In this document: piece after piece, positions 1-8,512 of the stretch | Numbering within the stretch: the first letter of the stretch is position 1 | How the letters are laid out: every line of letters starts with the position of its first letter | Assembly: GCF_002211365.1 (NCBI RefSeq) | Contig: NZ_LOKZ01000034.1 | Coordinates: 248,001-312,000 of the forward strand | Direction: 5' to 3' | Origin: Rhizobium sp. R711 | GTDB lineage: Bacteria; Pseudomonadota; Alphaproteobacteria; Rhizobiales; Rhizobiaceae | Length of the DNA stretch: 64,000 nt | The notes under the pieces: model-generated | Told to the model about the DNA's origin: nothing | The model's database searches: none | What the model saw: the letters and a program-made list of their open reading frames with translations, nothing else | Program-made: the position numbers and the translations under genes

Positions 1-241
1 TAGGCAAGGCCACTGGCGAAGTCAATCAAGCCGTCGCTGAGCGGAATGCCAATGCATGCCTAAAACCGCACCAAGACGACCTTCTCTACCAAATTTATCG
101 TCTTTTATCAGTAGTTTACGTCACAAATAATTATTGCCGGCGCCGGGCTTTTGCCGCAATTGCGTCGCAAGCGGGTGGCGCCATTGGCTTGCCCTTCCCT
201 CACCGCACTTGATCGCGCCTATACCTGCCTATTTTCCTGTC
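1..241. other. Left-edge non-coding stretch
   Basis: No gene can be supported here. One plus-strand frame is open from about position 3 to 212, but it has no ribosome-binding site or recognisable motif and enters from outside the window, so it cannot be judged. The AT-rich part around 85-135 is a plausible promoter zone for the downstream ClC gene; I could not pick confident -35/-10 boxes. Confidence 0.4.
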
Positions 242-2032
242 ATGCTCCTAAAAACCAATATCCGCCGTTTCGGTCCGTTTCATACCCTTCTCGATATCGG
301 GCGGATGCGCGCTCTGCTGCGGCGCAGCGAGATGGGGATGGTCATCGCCGGCGCGATGGTCGGGGTAATCTCCGGCCTGGCCGTGACAGGCATGAGCCTC
401 GTTTCCCGCGAAATGCACAGCCTCATCTTCGGAATCAGCGACGTCGACAGGTTGAGTTCGTCGCAGATCGACAACAAGCTCGTGTTGCTGACCGCACCCG
501 TTTGCGGCGGCTTGCTGCTCGGGCTCTTGCTGTTTGTGCTTGCCAAGACCCGCAAGAAGCCAATGGTGGACCCGATCGAGGCAAACGCGCTGCATGGCGG
601 TCGGCTATCTCTCACCGATAGTATTCTGGTCGCGGTCCAGAATCTCATTTCGAACGGCTTCGGTGCGTCGGTCGGCCTGGAAGCCGGCTACACGCAGTTG
701 GCGGCAGGGCTGGCCTCTAAACTTGGCCTCAAGCTGCAACTTCGCCGCTCGGACCTACGTGTTCTCGTCGGATGCGGTGCGGCGGGAGCCATTGCAGCCG
801 CTTTCCACGCACCGCTGACGGGCGCCTTCTATGCATTCGAACTCATCATTGGCTCCTACACCATCGTTTCGCTGACGCCGGTCGTCGTTTCCGCACTGGT
901 CTCGACGCAGATTGCGCGTCTGCTCGCCGGCAGCGATTTCCTGATCGACGTCGGCAGCTTCGGTACAGTCATGCCAGCCGACTATGTACCGGCCCTCCTC
1001 CTCGGCGCGTTTTGCGCGGGCATCGGGATCATGATCATGCAGGGCGTCGCCTGGATCGAGGAATTGGCTCGCAGGAGTTCCATCACAACGCCGCTGCGTC
1101 CTGCCCTTGGCGGCATCGTCGTCGGTCTGCTCGCGCTGATCACGCCGCAGGTGCTGTCAGCCGGCCACGGCGCGCTACACCTCAATCTCGGACGCGATAT
1201 CGCCATCCCGGCACTTGTGGGTCTCTTCCTCCTGAAGGCCTTCGCCTCCGCTATCTCAATCGGCTCCGGCTTCAGAGGCGGCCTGTTCTTCGCGTCCCTG
1301 TTCATGGGGGCGTTGGTGGGGAAACTCTTCGCCTATTCCGCACCCTACTTCGCTCACGCCACGCTGACACCCGTCATCTACGCCGTCGTCGGTATGAGCT
1401 CGCTTGCGGTCGCCGTTATCGGCGGGCCACTGACGATGACCTTTCTCGCGCTCGAAATTACCGGCGACTTTCCAATTACCGCGCTGGTGCTGGCGGCAGT
1501 CATCACGTCCTCGCTCGTCGTGCGCAGCACCTTCGGCTACTCCTTCGCAACATGGCGCTTCCACCTGCGCGGCGAGAGCATTCGCAGCGCTCACGATGTC
1601 GGCTGGATCCGCAACTTGACTGTCGACCGCCTGATGCGCGCCGATGTTAAGACGGCCAACGCCGCCCTCACCATCGACGAATTCAAGGAACGCTTCCCCA
1701 TCGGTTCGGCACAGCGCGTGGTCCTGGTCGATGATACAGGCAAATACAGCGGCCTCGTTCTCGTCCCGGACATTTACGCAAACCTGACCGACACCGACGA
1801 AACCGGCAAGGATCTCAGCGAATTCATCCGCTACAAGAACGATTTCCTGCAGCCGCAAATGAACGCCAAGCAGGCAGCCGCCATCTTCGACAAGACCGAA
1901 AGCGAAGCCCTCGCCGTCGTCAACAATCTGATTGAGCGCAAGGTCGTCGGGCAGCTGAGCGAGGCACATACGTTGCGCCGCTACAGCGAAGAGCTCGATC
2001 GCCGCCGCCGTGAAATATCCGGCGAGATCTAG
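242..2032 (+). CDS. ClC-family voltage-gated chloride channel/antiporter with C-terminal CBS-like region
   Basis: A 596-residue polytopic inner-membrane protein of the ClC chloride channel / H+-Cl- exchanger family. About ten hydrophobic segments fill residues 30-450. The second anion-filter motif appears as GLEAG (residues 145-149), so the gating glutamate is kept although the classical GREGP is altered. The usual GSGIP motif is not recognisable, and the third motif is changed to GSGFRGGLFF. This points to a divergent ClC subgroup. The last 120 residues are soluble and CBS-like. The ATG at 242 (MLLKTN) is preferred to the one at 134, because the longer form adds 36 residues without membrane or family character. 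Its stop overlaps the convergent cobQ stop by 4 bases. The likely role is Cl-/H+ exchange or acid and osmotic balance; substrate selectivity is inferred. Confidence 0.88.
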   Translation: MLLKTNIRRFGPFHTLLDIGRMRALLRRSEMGMVIAGAMVGVISGLAVTGMSLVSREMHSLIFGISDVDRLSSSQIDNKLVLLTAPVCGGLLLGLLLFVLAKTRKKPMVDPIEANALHGGRLSLTDSILVAVQNLISNGFGASVGLEAGYTQLAAGLASKLGLKLQLRRSDLRVLVGCGAAGAIAAAFHAPLTGAFYAFELIIGSYTIVSLTPVVVSALVSTQIARLLAGSDFLIDVGSFGTVMPADYVPALLLGAFCAGIGIMIMQGVAWIEELARRSSITTPLRPALGGIVVGLLALITPQVLSAGHGALHLNLGRDIAIPALVGLFLLKAFASAISIGSGFRGGLFFASLFMGALVGKLFAYSAPYFAHATLTPVIYAVVGMSSLAVAVIGGPLTMTFLALEITGDFPITALVLAAVITSSLVVRSTFGYSFATWRFHLRGESIRSAHDVGWIRNLTVDRLMRADVKTANAALTIDEFKERFPIGSAQRVVLVDDTGKYSGLVLVPDIYANLTDTDETGKDLSEFIRYKNDFLQPQMNAKQAAAIFDKTESEALAVVNNLIERKVVGQLSEAHTLRRYSEELDRRRREISGEI

Positions 2033-3483
2033 CCAAAGAGCTCGTCAAGCCAGCGTCGGTCAAGACATGCTTCCAGCTCGGCTGCGACGTCGTCCAGAGC
2101 CTTCTCGACGCTGGCACGATAATCACTCGTCTCGCCGGAAAGGCCGAAACTCCGGAGCAAACGAGATCGATAGAAGTCGCTCGCGAAAAGCCCATGCAGA
2201 TAGGTTCCGACAATTCGACCGTCTGCAGATACCGCACCATCCGGCTTTCCATCAACGATTGCGAACGGCCGGCCACAATCTTCTCCGGCCGTGATGCCAA
2301 GGTGGATCTGATAGCCGGAAAGCGGGGAACCGTCCTCCACCGCTGTCGCAACACTGTTGCGGACGGTCTTTTGAGGCGCCATCTCCGTCTCCACGTCAAG
2401 CAACCCGAGACCCGCCACCTCCGTCGCATGCCCCTCAATACCCAGGGGATCATGCACCTTCCACCCGAGCATCTGATAGCCGCCGCAAATACCGATAACC
2501 CGCCCGCCGCGCTTCACATGGGCCAGGAGATCGGCATCCCAGCCCTGCGCACGCATATCCGCAAGGTCAGATATCGTTGATTTCGAGCCCGGCAGCACGA
2601 CCAGTTGCGCATCCCCGGGCAGCCGCTCGCCCGCACGGACGAAAACCAACTCGACATCCGGCTCGGCTCTTAGCGGATCGAAGTCGTCGAAATTTGCGAT
2701 CCGGGAAAAGACCGGCACGGCAATCTTGAGTGCGCCGCTGCCACCGCTTGCCAGCCTCTCCAATGCCACCGAGTCCTCGGCCGGCAATCGCGATGCGTGC
2801 TTGAGCCATGGCACAACGCCAAAGCACGGCCAGCCCGTGAAGCGGCGCACCGCGTCGATGCCCGTATCGAACAGCGAAACGTCACCGCGAAACTTGTTGA
2901 TGATGTAGCCGGATATCATTGCCCGGTCTTCAGCGGAGAGGATCGTGTGGGTGCCGACCAGCGACGCGATCACGCCACCGCGATCGATGTCGCCAACGAG
3001 GACCACAGGCACGCCGGCGCGTGTCGCAAACCCCATATTGGCGATATCGCCGGCCCTGAGATTGATCTCGGCAGGCGAGCCAGCACCTTCCACGATCACA
3101 AGATCCGCTCCGACCGAAACCTGGGAAAAGCTCTGCATGACGTAATCGAGCAGTGCCGGTTTGAGCTTCTGATAGTCTCGTCCCCTAGCCTGCCCCCAGA
3201 CCTTCCCTTGAACGATGATCTGGCTGCCGAATTCGGTCTGCGGCTTGAGCAGCACCGGGTTCATGTGCACCGAGGACGGCACCCGCGCGGCGAGCGATTG
3301 CAACCACTGCGCGCGACCGATCTCGCCGCCGTCGTCAGCCACGGCAGCATTGTTGGACATGTTCTGGGGCTTGAAAGGACGAACCGAGAGGCCACGATTG
3401 GCAGCAAGCCGACAAAGACCCGCAACAAGAACGGTCTTGCCGACATCGGAGCCGGTCCCTTGCAGCATGATGGCCTTGGTCAT
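2029..3483 (-). CDS. cobQ: Cobyric acid synthase
   Basis: Glutamine- and ATP-dependent amidase that amidates adenosylcobyrinic acid a,c-diamide at four carboxylates to give cobyric acid in the cobalamin pathway (cytoplasm). The 484 residues match the family length. The N-terminal synthetase domain has the P-loop GTGSDVGKT (9-17). The C-terminal class I amidotransferase domain has the nucleophile in GICGGYQ (Cys333) and the catalytic histidine in YLHGLF (His430). No other cob gene is adjacent, so it stands alone. It is preceded by a 150-base region with four stem-loops (see 3563-3687), but I found no B12-box sequence. It converges on the ClC gene with overlapping stop codons. Confidence 0.96.
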   Translation of the reverse strand: MTKAIMLQGTGSDVGKTVLVAGLCRLAANRGLSVRPFKPQNMSNNAAVADDGGEIGRAQWLQSLAARVPSSVHMNPVLLKPQTEFGSQIIVQGKVWGQARGRDYQKLKPALLDYVMQSFSQVSVGADLVIVEGAGSPAEINLRAGDIANMGFATRAGVPVVLVGDIDRGGVIASLVGTHTILSAEDRAMISGYIINKFRGDVSLFDTGIDAVRRFTGWPCFGVVPWLKHASRLPAEDSVALERLASGGSGALKIAVPVFSRIANFDDFDPLRAEPDVELVFVRAGERLPGDAQLVVLPGSKSTISDLADMRAQGWDADLLAHVKRGGRVIGICGGYQMLGWKVHDPLGIEGHATEVAGLGLLDVETEMAPQKTVRNSVATAVEDGSPLSGYQIHLGITAGEDCGRPFAIVDGKPDGAVSADGRIVGTYLHGLFASDFYRSRLLRSFGLSGETSDYRASVEKALDDVAAELEACLDRRWLDELFG

Positions 3484-3562
3484 TGTCGTGGAACTCCGGA
3501 GAACTCGACCCGCCCTACAACGGCGTCTCTGCTGCGGTCAATCTCAGGCGCTGAAAATGCGA

Positions 3563-3687
3563 AGGCCGCGTCAACCGTTCGGTTGCGCGGCCTGCCGAAA
3601 TACGCTGGCGCGTTCGCCCATACACGGCGAAGCTCACGTTCTCCGGGACGCACTACCTGATCCGGAGAAGCAGCGGTGTCCCCCGCT
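3563..3687 (-). ncRNA. Structured leader or small RNA upstream of cobQ (four stem-loops)
   Basis: Read on the cobQ strand there are four stem-loops in a row: a 5-bp stem (3672-3676/3683-3687), an 8-bp stem (3639-3646/3662-3669), a 6-bp stem (3613-3618/3626-3631) and a 14-bp stem with one bulge (3563-3577/3580-3593). The strongest hairpin lies about 80 bases before the cobQ ATG. It is followed by only a short interrupted T-run, so a simple terminator is not clear. Known cobalamin riboswitch core sequences were looked for and not seen. It may be a leader element of cobQ or an independent RNA. Confidence 0.45.
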
Positions 3688-4044
3688 ACGCAACAACAGA
3701 TAGCGCCACATTGTTACCGGAAGGTTAGCAGCCCCTTAAGCAAAGATGAATTTCGGCATCTTCTGACTTTTCTCGACGATCAGGGCGGCGCTGGCTGCTT
3801 TGCCGGCGCGATCTTACGGCGCAGGCGGTAACCTTTTGGCGAGACTGGCATTAACGATTTCAAATCATACGCTTAGACTCCGTACCTCAAGCGCAGAAGA
3901 CAATTGATTTCCGCAACCGAACGCGTAGGCTGCGCATCAAGGTGCCAAGACGAGCGCCACAGCGATAGCCAGGACAAACAGCACAAGGGGTTTCCGCAAG
4001 CGGAACTCCTAGGTTGTGGCCGCGGCAGCAAAAGGGAACGCAAG

Positions 4045-5043
4045 ATGAGATCTCTCTGCACTTCAATCCTGCTCACCCTCGGAATTTATGCAGCGGCCGC
4101 ATCCGCGCAGGCTGCGGACTGCGGTAACGTCACCATCGCTGAGATGAAGTGGGCTTCGGCCGGCATTGCAGCTAACTTCGATAAGTTCATTCTCGAGAAG
4201 GGGTACGGCTGCTCGGTCAAAATCGTCCCCGGCGACACGATGCCGACGTTCCTCTCGATGAACGGAAAAGGTGAGCCGGATATTGCTTCGGAGTTCTGGA
4301 TCAATTCAGTGCGCACCGAACTCGACAGCGCGGTCAGGGAGGGCAAGCTGATCCAGGCGGCCGAAATCCTCTCAGAGGGTGCTGTCGAGGGCTGGTGGAT
4401 ACCGAAATTTATCGCCGATGCCAATCCAGATATCCGCAGCGTAGAGGACGCGCTCAGGCATCCCGAGCTCTTCCCGGCACCAGGCAATTCATCGCAGGGC
4501 GCGGTCTATAGTTGTCCCGTCGGGTGGAGCTGCCAGATTTCAACGGCAAATCTGTTCCGCGCGCTGGGAGCCGACAAGAATGGGTTTCAGCTTGTTGAGA
4601 CGAGCAGCCCGCAAGAACTTGATGATTCCATCGCAACCGCGTTCCAGAAAAAGATCGGCTGGCTTGGCTACTACTGGGCCCCTACAGCCATTCTCGGCAA
4701 ATACGACATGACCCTCCTCAGCTTCGGCGTCGGTCATAACAAGGCAGAATGGGACAAATGCACATCGGTCCCCGGTTGCGCCCGGCCGCAAGTCAATTCT
4801 TATCCCGTCTCGCGGGCCTACACGATCGTCACCAAGTCCTTCGCCGATCGGGCCGGACCGGCGATGGATTACCTGAAGGTCCGGTCATGGGACAACATGA
4901 CGATCAACGAAGTGCTGGCCTGGCAAGACGAAAACCACAAGAGCAACGAGGAAGCCACGATTTACTTCCTGCAGAACTATGCCGCCCTGTGGACCAAATG
5001 GGTTCCGACCGATGTCGCTCAGAAGGTCAAGGCCGCGCTCTAG
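4045..5043 (+). CDS. Glycine betaine/choline-type ABC transporter substrate-binding protein (OpuAC/ProX family)
   Basis: A 332-residue periplasmic protein with a clear signal peptide (hydrophobic segment, cleavage near SAQAAD) followed by an OpuAC-type quaternary-amine binding domain. Tryptophans and tyrosines are frequent (WWIPKF, GYYWAP, SEFWIN), as expected for an aromatic cage binding trimethylammonium groups. The ATG at 4045 is chosen because the signal peptide begins there and a purine-rich AAGGGAA lies just upstream; the longer frame from 3904 adds a non-coding-like N-terminus. No permease or ATPase gene is adjacent, so it is an orphan that must work with a transporter encoded elsewhere or act as a sensor. 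The exact ligand is inferred. Confidence 0.85.
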   Translation: MRSLCTSILLTLGIYAAAASAQAADCGNVTIAEMKWASAGIAANFDKFILEKGYGCSVKIVPGDTMPTFLSMNGKGEPDIASEFWINSVRTELDSAVREGKLIQAAEILSEGAVEGWWIPKFIADANPDIRSVEDALRHPELFPAPGNSSQGAVYSCPVGWSCQISTANLFRALGADKNGFQLVETSSPQELDDSIATAFQKKIGWLGYYWAPTAILGKYDMTLLSFGVGHNKAEWDKCTSVPGCARPQVNSYPVSRAYTIVTKSFADRAGPAMDYLKVRSWDNMTINEVLAWQDENHKSNEEATIYFLQNYAALWTKWVPTDVAQKVKAAL

Positions 5044-5187
5044 GGCGAGCAAGACGATCGCCCGCCGAACGATCGGTCGCGCATACGATGAGCACCTCTT
5101 CCCTGTGATGTTGCGGTTTTCCTATAAGCAGCGACTGCTTGCGCCCGAATCGCGCCAAACCGCTTGCCCCAGACAAGGAGAACAAAG

Positions 5188-5535
5188 ATGACATCCGCTC
5201 CATTTCCCGACCGAGACACAATCGCTTCAAAGTTTGCGAGCCTTGGCGAGCAGGAAAAAGCCTACGTTGCCCTTTTGATGGAAAACGCGGCACAGGACGA
5301 AAACCTCATCGAGGGCCTGCACCGCCACCTGAACAACGCCGCAAGCGCGCCATTCCTGAACACGCTGAGACTCGAGAACCTTGGGAAATGGATTGGCGAG
5401 GCGGCACCGGCCCGACTGCAGATACGCCTAATGGAGGCTGCGAAATCAAGCCAGCATCCTGCCTATGCGGCGTTCCGGACCGGGCTTTCGCGTTCCGGCG
5501 GGCTGGAAAAGGCCTACCCGCCGGCAGCGATCTGA
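5188..5535 (+). CDS. Small hypothetical protein
   Basis: A 115-residue soluble protein that I do not recognise. The start at 5188 is supported by a strong AAGGAG ribosome-binding site 7-8 bases upstream. It is mostly helical by composition, with no signal peptide or membrane segment. It follows the betaine-type binding protein by about 145 bases in the same direction, so co-transcription is possible but not shown. It ends next to the convergent entericidin-like gene. Confidence 0.65.
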   Translation: MTSAPFPDRDTIASKFASLGEQEKAYVALLMENAAQDENLIEGLHRHLNNAASAPFLNTLRLENLGKWIGEAAPARLQIRLMEAAKSSQHPAYAAFRTGLSRSGGLEKAYPPAAI

Positions 5536-5542
5536 CGTAGCT

Positions 5543-5698
5543 TTACCGGGTTGCAGCGCGACCGACCGAACGACCAGCATCCTGCGTCGCATTGACGGCA
5601 TTTGCCGTGTCGCGACCGATGCCGCGGATCGTGTTTCCACACGAAGAGAGCACGAGCAGAATTGCGAGGGCGGAGCCGATCTTGGCCATTGTCATCAT
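5543..5698 (-). CDS. Entericidin-like small lipoprotein
   Basis: A 51-residue lipoprotein of the entericidin A/B type. The short signal peptide ends in a lipobox (LLVLSSC), followed by GNTIRGIGRDTANAV, close to the family pattern in which the mature peptide is a short glycine- and alanine-rich amphipathic helix. AGAAGGA sits 7 bases before the ATG at 5698 and fixes the start. Such proteins are anchored in the outer membrane and linked to stress or stationary phase; that role is from family knowledge. Too short for many gene finders. Confidence 0.82.
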   Translation of the reverse strand: MMTMAKIGSALAILLVLSSCGNTIRGIGRDTANAVNATQDAGRSVGRAATR

Positions 5699-5790
5699 TG
5701 CGAAATCCTTCTTTTTCAATCGTCCAGGCGCGGCGACTCCCGCCACGCGCGTTAAACCCCGGAGGAAGAAAAGAGGTCCCCGCTATGTTG

Positions 5791-6690
5791 TCAAGCCGCA
5801 ACGGCCTTTGCTTTTTCGGCAAAGGCAAAGCGGATGCTTTCGGCGACAGCCCGCATCGGGTTGTTCATCTGTGACGCGGTAAGCAGCCTGATGTCGAAGG
5901 AACCAAGCTCGGGCAATCCTTCCTGCAGGCCGAGAATCGTCATCTCATCGGTGACGTAGGAGCGCGGCAGCGGCGCGATTGCCAGGTCGGAGATCACGGC
6001 CGCTCGCTGTGCCATGGTATGGCCGCTGAGAAAAGCGACACGATAACCGCGCTTCATGCGCTCAAGTTGAGACAGCGCCTCGGAGCGCCAGATACAGCCA
6101 TCCTCCCAGATCGAGATCGGTAGCGGATCACGACGATGCGCCGTACCGCACTTGGCGCCGGCCCATACCAGTCGCTCCCGAAATACAATCTCGCCGTCAG
6201 TCGGCAGCGGGCGCGTCGCGCAATTGATCAGCGCCAGATCCAGGCGCTGCTCCTCCATCCGCTTCTTGAGCCCGATGCTCATGTCGATCGTGACATCGAC
6301 CATGATGCTCGGAAAACTCTCCGCGAAGCTTTTCAGGATGCTCGGTAGCAGTCGTTCGCCGATATCCTCCGGCGCACCCAGCCGCACCACGCCGCTGAGT
6401 TCGGGCATGATGAACCGCGAAACCGCCTCGTTGGACAAAGCGAGAATGTTGCGCGCGTAGGAAAGCAGCACCTCGCCGTGCTGGGTCAGGCTGACCGACC
6501 GCGCATCCCGCAGGAACAGCGTGGCACCAAGCTGTTCTTCGAGCTTCTTGATCTGCATGGAGACCGCCGATGGCGTCCGGTAGACCGCCTCGGCAGCGGT
6601 GGAAAAATTGCCGGTCTCTGCGATGGCAACGAAGGTGCGCAGCACGTCGTTATCAAGCAAAGGAATGGGACGGCGAAAGGGAATGCTCAT
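5791..6690 (-). CDS. LysR-family transcriptional regulator
   Basis: A 299-residue LysR-type regulator. The winged helix-turn-helix occupies about residues 10-70 (LRTFVAIAETGNFSTAAEAV then PSAVSMQIKKLEEQLG), followed by the effector-binding domain. The ATG at 6690 is preferred because family homology starts here; the much longer upstream frame is not LysR-like. It is divergent from a small DUF1127 gene at 6805, and the shared upstream region carries a motif (GTTTGATTGA) repeated before a second DUF1127 gene at 10053. By analogy with rhizobial/Brucella LysR proteins that activate DUF1127 genes, these may be targets; that is inference. Confidence 0.9.
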   Translation of the reverse strand: MSIPFRRPIPLLDNDVLRTFVAIAETGNFSTAAEAVYRTPSAVSMQIKKLEEQLGATLFLRDARSVSLTQHGEVLLSYARNILALSNEAVSRFIMPELSGVVRLGAPEDIGERLLPSILKSFAESFPSIMVDVTIDMSIGLKKRMEEQRLDLALINCATRPLPTDGEIVFRERLVWAGAKCGTAHRRDPLPISIWEDGCIWRSEALSQLERMKRGYRVAFLSGHTMAQRAAVISDLAIAPLPRSYVTDEMTILGLQEGLPELGSFDIRLLTASQMNNPMRAVAESIRFAFAEKAKAVAA

Positions 6691-6735
6691 CGTCACATCT
6701 TTCAATTTTTCTGAATTTGAATTCCATATCATTTT

Positions 6736-6745
6736 GTTTGATTGA
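6736..6745 (+). promoter_or_regulatory. GTTTGATTGA element upstream of DUF1127 gene 1
   Basis: GTTTGATTGA lies 60 bases before the DUF1127 ATG and is preceded by TCCATA. The same ten bases, also preceded by TCCATA, occur 67 bases before the second DUF1127 gene (9977-9986). Position and repetition suggest a regulator-binding or promoter element, possibly for the adjacent LysR protein. Confidence 0.45.
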
Positions 6746-6804
6746 AAGTCAACCCGGCAATACTCTTCCTTCCTAGCGGCTAATATTGATGAAAGGAGGC
6801 CGCG

Positions 6805-6966
6805 ATGAACACGCTTAACGCTATCTTTGACATCTTCTACGCATTCAGATCGCGACAGATCTCCCGCCAGACACGCAATCGCACACGCGATCAGTTGGCG
6901 CGGCTGCCGAGACATCTCGCCGATGATCTCGATCTGCAAGCCTTGGGCATGACCGAGCCTCGCTGA
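6805..6966 (+). CDS. DUF1127-like small protein
   Basis: A 53-residue protein read from the sequence. A strong AAAGGAGG lies 5 bases before the ATG, and the C-terminal pattern (QLARLPRHLADDLDLQALGM) resembles the DUF1127 consensus, in which a short arginine-rich helix precedes a leucine/aspartate motif. Members are small basic proteins involved in phosphate, RNA turnover or stress responses in alphaproteobacteria; the function here is unknown. It is divergent from the LysR gene and shares an upstream motif with the DUF1127 gene at 10053. Confidence 0.72.
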   Translation: MNTLNAIFDIFYAFRSRQISRQTRNRTRDQLARLPRHLADDLDLQALGMTEPR

Positions 6967-7051
6967 GACGCGAGATCCCGTCAGCGGCTTCAAAGACATG
7001 GTGAAAGGCTCTAATATACGCTCCGCGGCGCGACTACGGAGCGTAACGACC

Positions 7052-7864
7052 ATGGCGACGAACGACGCGTGTTTCCACGGCGATATCCCTTCAGCATATG
7101 ATCGGTACATGGTGCCGATGTTGTTTGACCCTTATGCAGCTGATTTGGCGCAGCGCGTGGCGTCGATTCATCCGCACCGCGTTCTCGAGGTCGCAGCGGG
7201 TTCCGGCGCTCTGACGCGCGCGATGTCGTCAGCACTTCCGCACGCCGAAATCATCGCCACCGACTTGAACCAGGCCATGTTGGATGTCGCCGCATTGAGA
7301 CATTCTGGGGGGCATGTCGTTTGGCGACAGGCTGACGCATCGAGCCTACCCTTTCCCGCGCAGACCTTTGACGCCATCGCAAGCCAGTTCGGCGTCATGT
7401 TCTTTCCCGATAAGGGTCGCGCCTACCGCGAAATCCTCCGCGTGCTGAAGCCGAAGGGCACGTTCTTTTTCAACACCTGGGACTCAGTCGAGAACAACGC
7501 CTTCGCAAAAGCGGTCAAAGCTTCGACGGATGCCCTGTTTCGGGATGATCCGCTGAGCTTCTTCCAGCGCACGCCGCATAGTTACTTTGACGCCGAGGCG
7601 ATCCTATTGGAGTTGGAACAAGCCGGCTTCCAGTCGGTGACCTTCGCAAGGGTCGAAAAGACTGCCCGTGCGCCCTCGGCAAGGGACGCTGCGACAGGCT
7701 TCTGCAAGGGTAGTCCGCTCCGCGCGGAAATAGACGCCCGCCAGTCAAAGGTCGATGTCGTTGCTCGTGTGGCCGATACGCTAGAGCAGGTTTTCGGCAA
7801 GGGACCGATCGAGGGCGGAATGTCTGCATTTGTATTCACAGCCGAGGCCCCGCGCCAGACCTAG
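7052..7864 (+). CDS. Class I SAM-dependent methyltransferase
   Basis: A 270-residue soluble methyltransferase of the UbiE/Methyltransf_11 type. Motif I (VLEVAAGSGAL) is at residues 44-54, an acidic loop (ATDLNQ) follows, and the post-motif FDAIASQFGVMFFPD with VLKPKG is typical of small-molecule methyltransferases. The start at 7052 (MATNDACF) is favoured by CGGAG upstream; a start at 6998 would add 18 residues. The substrate is not readable from the sequence. It is followed by the small-RNA candidate and terminator at 7974-8095. Confidence 0.85.
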   Translation: MATNDACFHGDIPSAYDRYMVPMLFDPYAADLAQRVASIHPHRVLEVAAGSGALTRAMSSALPHAEIIATDLNQAMLDVAALRHSGGHVVWRQADASSLPFPAQTFDAIASQFGVMFFPDKGRAYREILRVLKPKGTFFFNTWDSVENNAFAKAVKASTDALFRDDPLSFFQRTPHSYFDAEAILLELEQAGFQSVTFARVEKTARAPSARDAATGFCKGSPLRAEIDARQSKVDVVARVADTLEQVFGKGPIEGGMSAFVFTAEAPRQT

Positions 7865-7973
7865 CAGCTCTGGGCGATCCGTTTCCATGGCACAGAAGCA
7901 ACCTCGGTCATCAAATAGGGGGTCGACCGACTGCGTCGCCCATAAAGCCACCCAAAACGATTCTGACACTGTC

Positions 7974-8095
7974 GGAACATCCTGTGCGGAGCGACGTTCC
8001 CTTTATGCAACGCACCCTTTGTCGTTGCACTGACTGCGTTTCCCTCAACTGCAGTCACAGAGGCCCGGCGCTGTCCAAACCAGCACCGGGCTTTT
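7974..8095 (+). ncRNA. Candidate small RNA: three stem-loops plus intrinsic terminator
   Basis: Between the methyltransferase and the next gene the plus strand has, in order, a weak stem (7974-7978/7996-8000), a perfect 7-bp stem TGCAACG/CGTTGCA (8006-8012/8023-8029), a perfect 7-bp stem TGACTGC/GCAGTCA (8031-8037/8051-8057), and a GC-rich terminator hairpin followed by TTTT (8063-8095). The two 7-bp stems expose pyrimidine-rich loops (CACCCTTTGT and TTTCCCTC) that could pair with ribosome-binding sites. This shape resembles rhizobial trans-acting sRNAs with CU-rich loops (alpha-r14/cuckoo type), though the exact CCUCCUCCC loop is absent. It could instead be the structured 3' end of the methyltransferase mRNA. 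Confidence 0.5.
8063..8095 (+). terminator. Rho-independent terminator
   Basis: GCCCGG pairs with CCGGGC (8063-8068/8086-8091), with inner CTG/AGC pairs, and TTTTCTC follows. It closes either the methyltransferase transcript or the small-RNA candidate just upstream. Confidence 0.8.
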
Positions 8096-8202
8096 CTCTC
8101 GCTCACCATTCACCCTCTAGATAATTCAGAGCCATCTAAAATACAGCTTGAAATCGCCGTCTCCGTAATGATGATGCTTGCCTTCAGCCAGGAGGGGTAC
8201 CG

Positions 8203-8430
8203 ATGTCACAATACCACGAGACGCGGCGGTTCAAATGCACCAGTGACGCTGGAAATGCCTGCGTCGTCATCGAACAGATCAGGATTGCTGATGAGGCAGT
8301 CGCCGGCCCACGGACAGATTACATGACCGTAGATGGCGACGTCGCCAATCGACTCGACAAGAAGCACTTTCTGATCCTGATGAAGGGCGAGATCGTCAAG
8401 ATTCAGAGAGCTCTAAGGAAAAAGCACTGA
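8203..8430 (+). CDS. Small hypothetical protein
   Basis: A 75-residue soluble protein, not recognised. A very good AGGAGGGG ribosome-binding site 5 bases before the ATG supports translation. It contains a central acidic/aromatic stretch (DYMTVDGDVANRLDKKHF) and a lysine-rich tail. It stands alone between the small-RNA terminator and the GT21 gene. No signal peptide or membrane segment. Confidence 0.65.
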   Translation: MSQYHETRRFKCTSDAGNACVVIEQIRIADEAVAGPRTDYMTVDGDVANRLDKKHFLILMKGEIVKIQRALRKKH

Positions 8431-8512
8431 GCGCGTTGCCCCCGCGGAGGCCGTACGCCGTGGCGGTGTTCCTGCCATCTCGGAATGGACGGAGATGTCG
8501 CCGGGCATACAT

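Noticed and set aside
3484..3760. Cobalamin riboswitch in front of cobQ
   Set aside because: Expected from the gene's role, but no B12-box-like core was seen on the cobQ strand; only uncharacterised stem-loops are reported.
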